From: Parvibaculum sp.
GTDB taxonomy: Bacteria; Pseudomonadota; Alphaproteobacteria; Parvibaculales; Parvibaculaceae
Direction: 5' to 3'
NCBI GenBank assembly: GCA_030645235.1
Contig: JAUSMV010000030.1
Span: 620,001 to 684,000, forward strand
DNA: 64,000 nt
Shown: piece by piece, positions 9,314-17,336 of the stretch
Layout of the letters: the number at the start of each line of letters is the position of its first letter
Numbering within the stretch: position 1 is the first letter of the stretch
Notes under the pieces: generated by a model
What the model was told of the DNA's origin: nothing
The model's input: only the letters and a program-made list of their open reading frames with translations
The model's database searches: none
Translations under genes and position numbers: made by a program

Positions 9314-10816
9314 ATGCAAAGCGCCAACGATCAAGGACATTCGATTGAGGCTATCAGGAAATTGGCGGGACCGGATCGCCGGATCGCTTTCGTGTCCGGC
9401 AATTTCAACGTCGTCCATCCCGGCCATCTTCGCATTCTCAAGTTTGCGAAGGAGAATGCCGACTTCCTTGTTGTCGGCGTGACGCCAGATTCAACCGCTG
9501 GTGTATCACTTCCTGCGACGCTGCGCCTTGAAGGTTTGTTGGCCATCTCGATCGTCGACTATACATTTCTTCTCAGCGAGCCCCCAGAAGAATTCATAGC
9601 ACGTCTCAAGCCTGAAGTTGTCGTGAAAGGCAAAGAGTACGAAGCGAGAGTAAATTCGGAACAATCAACTGTGGAAAGTTACAACGGCAAACTCCTTTTC
9701 AGCTCCGGCGAAATGCGATTTGCATCCTTCAACCTCCTGCAAAAGGAATATTACGAAGCGGATCTTTCAATGATTCGTAAGCCGCTCGACTTCCCCAAAC
9801 GACGCGGATTTCTTGTGCCCGATCTGAAGGCAATTTTGCCCAAATTAGCAGGCCTGCGCGTTCTGGTTATCGGCGATCTCATTGTGGATACCTATCTCAA
9901 TTGCGAACCGCTTGGCATGTCACAGGAAGATCCGACAATTGTAGTGACCCCGATTGATGAAAAATCATTCATCGGGGGGGCAGGCATTGTTGCTGCACAT
10001 GCCGCGGGCCTTGGAGGCAACGTTCATTTCATAACCGTCGCTGGCAAAGACGAATGGATGGAATTTGCAGAATCTGCTTTGCAAAACTCACATGTTAGTT
10101 TCGATATTCTTCTGGATTCGACACGCCCTACCACACACAAAAAACGCTTCCGCGCGAACGGGAAAACTTTATTGCGAGTCAATAATTTGCGTCAGCATGC
10201 CATCAATTCTGAACTCACCGAAGAGATGCTCAACGCTGTTCGCTTACGCTTGAAGCAGACAGACCTCATTTTGTTTTCTGATTTCAATTATGGCTGCCTG
10301 CCGCAACCGCTGGTCGATGCTGTCATTGATATGGCGCGAGAACACGAAATTATGATGGCTGCTGACAGCCAGGCGTCTTCCCAGATTTCAGACATATCAC
10401 GGTTTAAAGGTATGGAACTTGTGACCCCGACCGAACGTGAGGCACGGCTTGCTTTACGAGATCAGGAATCCGGGCTCGTCATACTCGGTGAGCGGCTTCA
10501 GCTTGCTGCGAGTGCACATAATGTCATCATCACACTTGGCTCCGAAGGCCTTCTCATTCACGGCAATCACGAGGGCAACTTCGTAACGGACCGCCTCCCA
10601 GCATTCAACTCATCGCCCAAGGACGTGGCCGGCGCCGGTGACAGTCTTTTCACCTGCACAGCGATGGCACGTTGCGTAGGCGTCGATATTTGGCAAAGCG
10701 TTTACCTTGGCGCACTTGCTGCCGGTTGTCAGGTATCGCGTGTCGGCAATACGCCTTTATCCCTGGAAGAATTGATTACTGAGATTGAAGACCCCGCCTC
10801 ATATTCAACAAACTAA
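9314..10816 (+). CDS. HldE-like bifunctional nucleotidyltransferase / PfkB sugar kinase, domains in swapped order
   Basis: 500 residues. The N-terminal domain (about residues 20-140) is a cytidylyltransferase-like fold with the HPGH signature at residues 35-38 (FVSGNFNVVHPGHLRIL) and VVKGKEYE. The rest (about residues 170-495) is a ribokinase/PfkB kinase with GGAGIVAAHAAGLGG near residue 220 and DVAGAGDSLF near residue 440, whose Asp is the catalytic base. E. coli HldE has the same two activities (heptose-7-P 1-kinase and heptose-1-P adenylyltransferase) but kinase first, nucleotidyltransferase second. The swap argues for an independent fusion. Substrate unknown; a heptose-like or other sugar phosphate is inferred. 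It lies 18 bp upstream of a sugar-1-P nucleotidyltransferase gene. Confidence 0.85.
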   Translation: MQSANDQGHSIEAIRKLAGPDRRIAFVSGNFNVVHPGHLRILKFAKENADFLVVGVTPDSTAGVSLPATLRLEGLLAISIVDYTFLLSEPPEEFIARLKPEVVVKGKEYEARVNSEQSTVESYNGKLLFSSGEMRFASFNLLQKEYYEADLSMIRKPLDFPKRRGFLVPDLKAILPKLAGLRVLVIGDLIVDTYLNCEPLGMSQEDPTIVVTPIDEKSFIGGAGIVAAHAAGLGGNVHFITVAGKDEWMEFAESALQNSHVSFDILLDSTRPTTHKKRFRANGKTLLRVNNLRQHAINSELTEEMLNAVRLRLKQTDLILFSDFNYGCLPQPLVDAVIDMAREHEIMMAADSQASSQISDISRFKGMELVTPTEREARLALRDQESGLVILGERLQLAASAHNVIITLGSEGLLIHGNHEGNFVTDRLPAFNSSPKDVAGAGDSLFTCTAMARCVGVDIWQSVYLGALAAGCQVSRVGNTPLSLEELITEIEDPASYSTN

Positions 10817-10834
10817 TGGTCAGGTCGGTTTCTA

Positions 10835-11542
10835 ATGCGCGCGCTACTGCTAGCAGCTGGAATGGGTACACGTCTTCGTCCTATCACCAACGCGATCCCA
10901 AAATGCCTTGTCCCTATCCACGGACGACCCTTACTGGACTATTGGCTTGAACTCCTATTTGACGACAACGCCATTGAAAGAATACTCGTCAACACTCACT
11001 ATCTTTCGAACAAAGTTGATAGCTTTGTCGCGAACTCGCGGCATCGCGACCGAATTGATCTCATCTACGAGCCGAGTCTTTTGGGGACAGGTGGAACGAT
11101 GGTTGCTAATCGTGAGTATTTTTCGGACAATGCACTCCTTGTGGCGCACGCGGATAATCTCACTGATTTTGACGTCAAAGCATTTATGCAGGCTCACGAA
11201 ATGCGCCCGCAAGGCTGCGTCATGACTATGCTTGCTTTCCGCACTGACGATCCCCGATCATGTGGCGTGCTAGAACTCGACAGACGAAATGTGCTCCAAG
11301 CCTTTTATGAGAAAGTTGCAGAACCACCGACCAATCTCGCCAATGCAGCTGTTTACATCGTGGAACCGGAGGTCATTGCCTTTATGGCTTCACTTGGGAA
11401 AGATTTTATTGACCTGAGCACAGAAGTCATTCCGCATTTTATTGGTCGCATTTTCGTGTTTGAGACAAGTGGCTACCATCGGGATATCGGAAGCGTTGAA
11501 AGCCTGGCACGCGCGAACCTTGAGTTCTCCCCGAAAAATTAA
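10835..11542 (+). CDS. Sugar-1-phosphate nucleotidyltransferase (HddC/RmlA-like)
   Basis: 235 residues. It opens with the pyrophosphorylase signature LLAAGMGTRLRPIT followed by PKCLVPIHGRPLL (residues 4-30), and has the DNLTD metal-binding stretch near residue 108. Length matches short NTP_transferase-family enzymes such as D-glycero-alpha-D-manno-heptose-1-phosphate guanylyltransferase (HddC) and MurNAc-1-P uridylyltransferase. The family makes an NDP-sugar from NTP and sugar-1-P. With the HldE-like kinase just upstream, a kinase-then-nucleotidyltransferase route is plausible. It converges with the gene ending at 11554. Confidence 0.82.
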   Translation: MRALLLAAGMGTRLRPITNAIPKCLVPIHGRPLLDYWLELLFDDNAIERILVNTHYLSNKVDSFVANSRHRDRIDLIYEPSLLGTGGTMVANREYFSDNALLVAHADNLTDFDVKAFMQAHEMRPQGCVMTMLAFRTDDPRSCGVLELDRRNVLQAFYEKVAEPPTNLANAAVYIVEPEVIAFMASLGKDFIDLSTEVIPHFIGRIFVFETSGYHRDIGSVESLARANLEFSPKN

Positions 11543-11553
11543 GACTCATCTTC

Positions 11554-13137
11554 CTAACTCTTTACTACCAAACCTTGTCCAGTGGGGAGCTCTAAAACAG
11601 CGTTCCCACGCGATGACATAAACTGATCAGCAGCTTCTTTTTGCTTGCCAAACAACTTCCAACCATAGTCATCAAAGATGATAATACCGCCAGGGGTTAC
11701 GCGATCGTATAATACGTTAAGGCAGCCAAGTTCCGCGCGCCATGAATTCAGATCAACATGCAGGAAACTCACCTTATCTGGTGCGTTTCCTTTCAGTGCC
11801 TCCGGCAAAAAGCCTTTGTGGACCTTCACCTGAGGCGAGTCCTGAAAACGCGATAATACGCTCTCATATAGTCCTGTTTTTTTGTAAAATTGATTGGAGT
11901 AATTTAAGAATCCATTGTTTCCAGGATAGTCGTCCTCTGACGACAAAGAAGGCGAGAAGCCGTCGAAGGAATCAAACAAATGGAACGCCTTCCGAGCCTG
12001 CGCGATGTCACACATAGCGCAAATAAAGGCCGCCATATCGCCGCGAAAAGTACCACACTCAACAAAATCACCATCAAGCGAAAGGCCGATCCGCGCCGCC
12101 CAAACGAGGGTGTGCAATCTCCATGCAATAGAACCTGATCCCATATATTGATCATACGGATGATCCTTCGGGAATGCTTCAAATGCGGCGGTGAAATCAG
12201 GTTCCTCCATAAAGCCCGCGGCTTTGTCCAATGTCAGCAGACGGTCACCCCAGAAATGCGAAATGTGGCTCCGAGCCGAAACATGGTCCACAACTGCGTT
12301 AAAAAACTTTGTCGCTTCGTCATTTGGACCGGTTGAGAGCCTGTTGATATTCTCGCTGAGGCTCTCATCGGATGCCGCCGCCTTCGCCGGGTCAGACGGG
12401 AATAACACACTATTCGCAGGCAGAAGTCTGATAAGTTTATCAAACTTTGCTTCGTCCAACTTCCAGAAATTGTGCACGCGCACTATCGGCAATTCGCCGA
12501 TTTTTACGCGCGCGCTGTCAATCGCAATGTCGATATAGACTGAATGCGGGTTTACCTTCGCGTAGCCTTGTAGCGCCGACAAACAGTCTCGCGCCTGATC
12601 GACCGTTGTACCCACGCAAAGAGCAAGTGCCATGGCGTCAGCGATGACATGACGTAGAGCATCATTACCGGTGCTGCTGGCATAAGCCACAAACAACAAG
12701 GAGAGCGTCGCAACACGGTCCAACACCGGCGCTTTATCGGAAGCCACCGCCGTCACTGATGTGAGTTCGTAAGCCGGATAGCCCCAGTAGAGAGGATGCG
12801 AAACACCGTCCGGCAAGCCGATGAAACAGGATATGTCGGGTTCATCTTCGGCCGCAAACAACCAGCATCCGAAGAGATTTGCAGCCTCCACCGCTCTGCC
12901 GCTCAAAGCCTCTGTTAATCCACGTAACAAAAGCGAATTAGAATAGCCAACCTCGCCCATCAAATCGGTAATGAACCGGGACGCCTCATTTTGCGTGGGA
13001 CAGACGATGTAGTTATCTGACGCAGATGCCTGAGCGGTACGGCGAACAAGAAAAAGCGGGTGAACACCCAATTGAGTTATTTTGCTCAACATCCCCCGAT
13101 CAAATCTCACCGCTTCATATCCTCTCCACTTGAGCAC
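11554..13137 (-). CDS. TylF-like O-methyltransferase with long unknown N-terminal region
   Basis: 527 residues from GTG 13137 (an in-frame ATG is at 13092). The C-terminal part (about residues 310-527) matches the TylF/macrocin O-methyltransferase family: GDFVECGTFRGDMAAFI, HLFDSFDGFSPSL, HVDLNSWRAEL and TPGGIIIFDDYGW. The first 300 residues are not recognised and look like a helical domain. TylF-type enzymes O-methylate sugars. It is followed on the minus strand only by its convergent neighbour and preceded 18 bp away by the Wzt-like ATPase, so it probably belongs to the exporter operon. Confidence 0.78.
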   Translation of the reverse strand: MLKWRGYEAVRFDRGMLSKITQLGVHPLFLVRRTAQASASDNYIVCPTQNEASRFITDLMGEVGYSNSLLLRGLTEALSGRAVEAANLFGCWLFAAEDEPDISCFIGLPDGVSHPLYWGYPAYELTSVTAVASDKAPVLDRVATLSLLFVAYASSTGNDALRHVIADAMALALCVGTTVDQARDCLSALQGYAKVNPHSVYIDIAIDSARVKIGELPIVRVHNFWKLDEAKFDKLIRLLPANSVLFPSDPAKAAASDESLSENINRLSTGPNDEATKFFNAVVDHVSARSHISHFWGDRLLTLDKAAGFMEEPDFTAAFEAFPKDHPYDQYMGSGSIAWRLHTLVWAARIGLSLDGDFVECGTFRGDMAAFICAMCDIAQARKAFHLFDSFDGFSPSLSSEDDYPGNNGFLNYSNQFYKKTGLYESVLSRFQDSPQVKVHKGFLPEALKGNAPDKVSFLHVDLNSWRAELGCLNVLYDRVTPGGIIIFDDYGWKLFGKQKEAADQFMSSRGNAVLELPTGQGLVVKS

Positions 13138-13155
13138 ATCAGGTGTTACTCAAAC

Positions 13156-14205
13156 TCACGATATCACAAGCATCTCTCTCTTTATTTTGCGCAACTCCTC
13201 GAGCCGCTCAATTGAAGCCTTCTCATTGGGTCGGATTTTTAGCACAGCTTCCAATGTTTCAATTTCGAGATCAACCGGCACATCCTTGCCTTGCTCACTG
13301 AGCAACTTACAAAGCCGTTGCAACATGGCTGGATCACCGACGCTTAATTTGATCGCATGCCAGAGCGCCAACTCTTCGATATGGATCGGAACCGTCTCGC
13401 CACGCTGCACGCTTTCCCGAACCAATTGGAGCATGCGCATGCCGCTCTCTTCATCGTCGCTAGCGGCGCTCTCGGCGACTGACTGATGATAGGCGGCTAT
13501 AACTTCGGTAATGGGACCGTCAGCCATGATACGGCCTTGCTCCAGAAAAATACCACGGTTGCAAATTGCGGACAGAAGGCCAGGTGAATGAGAGGCCATA
13601 ACCAGGATCGATGAACGCTCCGCCAGATCGACAATTCGTTTCTGAGCCTTGTCGGCAAACTGCGCATCGCCCGTCCCCAGGGCTTCATCGACCAGCAAAA
13701 TCTGCGGATTGATCGACGTGGCGATGGAGAAAGATAAACGCATCCCCATACCGGCGGAATAGACACGAACCGGCATGTCCAAATATTCACCCAAACCTGA
13801 GAACTTGGCGATTTCATCGACCTTCGCCAATACCTCTTTCTTCGTCATGCCGAGAAACAGACCGCAATTCACAATGTTTTGATAGCCAGTATCGTCAGGC
13901 TCCATGCCCGCACTCGCATGGAACAAAGCCGAAATATTTCCGTTTATCTCGATAGTGCCCTTTTTCGGTGCATAGATTCCGGACATCGTGCGGAGCAAAG
14001 TCGACTTCCCCGCGCCGTTGTGACCAATCAAACCGACACGTTCTCCCTTGTTGATCTCAATCGAAATATCGTTCAACGCATGTACAATGCCGGCTTTGCG
14101 ATCTATCTCTCCGCCCGCGCGACGCACAAAGCCACGCAACGCACGTCCAACACCGACACGCACAGAAAACTCAACTGAGACATCGTTCAGTTTGATAAAA
14201 GCCAT
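13156..14205 (-). CDS. Polysaccharide ABC exporter ATP-binding protein (Wzt/KpsT-like)
   Basis: 349 residues from ATG 14205 (MAFIKLNDVS); the frame extends 13 codons further up but would then run into the permease gene. Walker A GLIGHNGAGKST lies near residue 57, the signature YSAGMGMRLSF (the YSxGM form typical of polysaccharide exporters) near 150, and Walker B ILLVDEAL near 168. After the nucleotide-binding domain comes a C-terminal extension of about 110 residues. Wzt proteins with a larger C-terminal domain can bind the glycan end; whether this one does is unknown. It begins 1 bp after the permease stop, as in typical wzm-wzt pairs. Confidence 0.9.
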   Translation of the reverse strand: MAFIKLNDVSVEFSVRVGVGRALRGFVRRAGGEIDRKAGIVHALNDISIEINKGERVGLIGHNGAGKSTLLRTMSGIYAPKKGTIEINGNISALFHASAGMEPDDTGYQNIVNCGLFLGMTKKEVLAKVDEIAKFSGLGEYLDMPVRVYSAGMGMRLSFSIATSINPQILLVDEALGTGDAQFADKAQKRIVDLAERSSILVMASHSPGLLSAICNRGIFLEQGRIMADGPITEVIAAYHQSVAESAASDDEESGMRMLQLVRESVQRGETVPIHIEELALWHAIKLSVGDPAMLQRLCKLLSEQGKDVPVDLEIETLEAVLKIRPNEKASIERLEELRKIKREMLVIS

Positions 14206-14206
14206 A

Positions 14207-14989
14207 CTAGTACCAATAGGCCATGCGACGCCGCACACCGGCATAAATCAAAAATGTCGCCAGCGAGCCGACGATAGCCATACCCCCACACCAAATCCAG
14301 TTTTCGGAATCCGGCATGCGTCCGGCGAGGGGTTCGCGTACGATCTGCAGTAAATGATAGAGCGGATTATACTCAACCGCCCAAGCAAGCGACGGCGCGA
14401 TGAGCGCTACTGGCCAGAAAACCGGCGTCACGAATTGCGCCACCTGTATACCAATGCTCACCAGCATTTGAATGTCGCGGGCTTTGAGACAGATGATGCC
14501 AACCAGCATCGCCATCCACACGCAGTTGATTGAGGTCAATAAAAAGCCCGGCACCAGCAAAAGCATAGCGGCATTAGGAGGCGTTTGATAGACGATCATC
14601 AGCGCCACAATGAGCAAGAGATGATGCGCAAACGTGATCGCCAGTTTCCAGATCAATCCGAGGACCAAAACCGGATAAGGCAGATTGATCGTCAGAATTG
14701 TTTGCTGGGCATTCAGGAACACAGCCGTGCCTTCCAATATCGCTGCGGAAATAAAGCTCCACGCGACAAGGCTGGGCGTGAGATGATTTGCGTAACTATG
14801 AAAGTCGGTTTTTAGCACGGACGCCCAAATGAGGCCCATGCAGAGGATAAAAACACCAAGCGACAGCGTATGCCACAGCGGTCCGAGAACGGTTCGGCGA
14901 TACCGACGCGCAACATCAGCCCATCCAAGATGCAGCCAAAGTTGGGTTAGATGCAAAGTGCGTTTGCAATCATCAAACACAGCGTCCAT
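14207..14989 (-). CDS. Polysaccharide ABC exporter permease (Wzm/KpsM-like, ABC-2)
   Basis: 260 residues with about six hydrophobic segments (for example LSLGVFILCMGLIWASVL, LILIWKLAITFAHHLLLIVALM, NPLYHLLQIVREPLAG before the last span). The RRYRRTVLGPLWHTLS N-terminal motif and NPLYHLL are typical of ABC-2 permeases of capsule and O-antigen exporters. With the adjacent Wzt-like ATPase it would move a lipid-linked glycan across the inner membrane. It diverges from the sulfotransferase-like gene, leaving a 254-bp gap in which I see no further gene. Confidence 0.9.
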   Translation of the reverse strand: MDAVFDDCKRTLHLTQLWLHLGWADVARRYRRTVLGPLWHTLSLGVFILCMGLIWASVLKTDFHSYANHLTPSLVAWSFISAAILEGTAVFLNAQQTILTINLPYPVLVLGLIWKLAITFAHHLLLIVALMIVYQTPPNAAMLLLVPGFLLTSINCVWMAMLVGIICLKARDIQMLVSIGIQVAQFVTPVFWPVALIAPSLAWAVEYNPLYHLLQIVREPLAGRMPDSENWIWCGGMAIVGSLATFLIYAGVRRRMAYWY

Positions 14990-15243
14990 TCTGCCTCAGA
15001 ATACGTTATGAGAGGATGTCTGCGACGCCAAACCGCTGATCGTCTCTCGAAATTTAAGAATCCAAATGACCTTTTTTGACTCTATGCAATGGACCCAAAC
15101 CCTCAACTTTCCTCAAAAAGACTACCACATATCGATTCTCAGCTTCCACTATAAGCACTATAGGAGAAAAATACCGGGGCCGCACATCGTGCTGTCCCTC
15201 CCTCGCATAGATTTTCTGCTCTTCACAACGCTTAGAACGCGAA

Positions 15244-16272
15244 ATGGATAATATCGATCTTAACGGCGTCCCTATCGGCGATCTCAATCGGGACGGGCTG
15301 GACCTTTTGGATGACGCAACCTTGCAGTCTTATGCCGCACATTTCGCGCACCATGGATTCGAAAATGAAAGCAGAAACTTTCGCTTACTAACGCAAATTC
15401 TCGATATCTACAAACATCACGACGCTCGGGAATTAGTCGATCTGTTTCATAGGTCGATTCCCTTTCCTTCCTACCCTTGGTTTCAGAGCGAGAGCCTTGC
15501 GTCATACCTGAATTTCTCCGCTCACTATTTTCAACAATTGACGGCGGCGAAAGAGGCCAACCGGCCCAACATCCCCTTCTTTGCCTTTCCAAAGACCGGT
15601 AGCAGTTTTGTCACAAGCACCTTTTCTACCGCCCTCGATATCCCCTTCGGTATAACGAGCGTCGAAGGCCGCCATGCGGTTCCCGCATGGTCAAAACTCT
15701 TCACGTCAGGACCCGGCGTTCTGCACGATCATTTATGGATGAACAAAGCCAACTCGGCGATCTTTCTGACTGCCAAATTTGAAAGAATGATTGTCCACGT
15801 CCGCGATCCGCGTCAGATCATCATCTCCATTGCTCATCACGTACCTGAAAGTCCTACAACAGCGCAAATTTTCGGTGATGTCCGGGTGAGTGACCTGAAG
15901 TCACGCTCCCCCGCTGAAATCATTCAAAACGTCATCGACAGGGGACAGTTCATTTCCGCCTATAACAGGTGGCTCGAAGATTGGCTTGAAGAACGCCATA
16001 AATTTCGGATCATGATTTCACGCTATGAAGTCATGAACGAAGATGTTCATAAATTCTTTCACGACGTTTTGAAATTTTGCAATGCCGATCAAGATGCCGT
16101 CGCCACCACCATGACCTATCTCGACAATCAATCCGACAAAGAGCGCGGGAAGAATTTTAATTTCCGCGCAGGCAGTTCCGACGAATGGAAAGACGTCCTC
16201 AGCGACCAGCAAAAAGACGCCATCGCCCGCCAAATGCAAGGTACCAAACTCCGGGAGCTTTATGAGGACTGA
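15244..16272 (+). CDS. Sulfotransferase-family protein
   Basis: 342 residues. FFAFPKTGSSFVTSTF (about residues 116-131) matches the 5'-phosphosulfate-binding P-loop of PAPS-dependent sulfotransferases, and MIVHVRDPRQIIISI (about residues 181-195) matches the 3'-phosphate-binding motif with its Arg and Ser. Family members transfer sulfate from PAPS to hydroxyls of glycans, lipids or small molecules. Next to a glycan exporter, sulfation of the polymer is a fair inference. Its last 13 bp overlap the 3' end of the convergent methyltransferase gene. Confidence 0.8.
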   Translation: MDNIDLNGVPIGDLNRDGLDLLDDATLQSYAAHFAHHGFENESRNFRLLTQILDIYKHHDARELVDLFHRSIPFPSYPWFQSESLASYLNFSAHYFQQLTAAKEANRPNIPFFAFPKTGSSFVTSTFSTALDIPFGITSVEGRHAVPAWSKLFTSGPGVLHDHLWMNKANSAIFLTAKFERMIVHVRDPRQIIISIAHHVPESPTTAQIFGDVRVSDLKSRSPAEIIQNVIDRGQFISAYNRWLEDWLEERHKFRIMISRYEVMNEDVHKFFHDVLKFCNADQDAVATTMTYLDNQSDKERGKNFNFRAGSSDEWKDVLSDQQKDAIARQMQGTKLRELYED

Positions 16273-17195
16273 TCAGGCTGCGATGACCGCCCCCGCAAGA
16301 GACGCGCCAGAATGTTTTTATATGATCTTGGCTCCGGCCTGTATTTATTGATAAGCACCGAAATACGCTCAAACGCTTGTGGTTCGAAAACAGTCCAATA
16401 GCGATCATGTAAGGCTTTGTTGTCCGTCGTCACACCGGTGGGCACATCAATCGGTGGGACGAATTCGATGTCGTAAACTTTCTTCAGGATCACCTTGATC
16501 ATGACGTCTTCTGTGCGATAGGCATCAACCAGAGGTGATGTTTTTTCTGTTGTCTGCATATTATCCCGGATATTGTCCGGCATAGCGTAAGTGTCACCAG
16601 CTGGCTGCACCGTGAGATAGTTCAAGGTATAGCCATTGCTCCGCGCCAACATCCAAAAGAATTTGGGATTATAATTTACTAAGCCATGATTCATCATGCC
16701 TTGCGCAGGTAGATTATGCATCATAAGCCCGCCAAGTTTCGTCAGATCATGAATGACCTTGAAGGCATTAAGCTGATTGCAAACGTGCTCTGTCGTGCCA
16801 AAATTTGTCACAAGATCATACTGTCCACGATGTCTACGTGGAATGGCATCAACGTTCAGATCAATCGGGATGCTCCCCGGACTTCCATCAATATCAATTG
16901 ACGCGTATTCAAAACCAAGATCGGTCCAGAAACTCCGGGCAAAGGGCGCATCTGCCGCCTGATGCTCCAAAACACCATGCTGAATAGCCTGGGTATGAAT
17001 CTGACTCGATTGATCGGCCGAAGCATCGCGCTCTTTGCCAAACAGTTTATATAGCTTCGTAAGCTCGCTACCTGCTCCCAAAAACGAATTTGAGAGCTGC
17101 TGTGCTCCGATCTCAACCACCCGTTTTGCGTCACTCAACTCGCCTGTATTCTTCAGGAGAGTCAAATCGTAAATCAGGTCACTTCCGATACCCAT
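16260..17195 (-). CDS. Class I SAM methyltransferase-like protein
   Basis: 311 residues. RVVEIGAQQLSNSFL (about residues 25-39) is a motif-I-like stretch, FEYASIDIDGSPGSIPIDLN an acidic motif II, and YDLVTNFGTTEHVCNQLNAF (about residues 126-146) a motif IV/post-IV stretch. I read it as a Rossmann methyltransferase with an unusual insertion between motifs I and II. Substrate unknown. It is the last gene of the minus-strand glycan run and overlaps the sulfotransferase gene tail to tail. Confidence 0.65.
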   Translation of the reverse strand: MGIGSDLIYDLTLLKNTGELSDAKRVVEIGAQQLSNSFLGAGSELTKLYKLFGKERDASADQSSQIHTQAIQHGVLEHQAADAPFARSFWTDLGFEYASIDIDGSPGSIPIDLNVDAIPRRHRGQYDLVTNFGTTEHVCNQLNAFKVIHDLTKLGGLMMHNLPAQGMMNHGLVNYNPKFFWMLARSNGYTLNYLTVQPAGDTYAMPDNIRDNMQTTEKTSPLVDAYRTEDVMIKVILKKVYDIEFVPPIDVPTGVTTDNKALHDRYWTVFEPQAFERISVLINKYRPEPRSYKNILARLLRGRSSQPDQSS

Positions 17196-17336
17196 GAGGC
17201 TTTACCCCTGTTTATGCACCTGACGTCTCTCATCACTAATGTGAGGTACGAGCATCGTAATTGGCGCTAACACAAAATGCCCCGAGACAGTATCACAGCA
17301 ATTCCGTCATGAAAGTCCTGAGTGAACCTATCCTTC

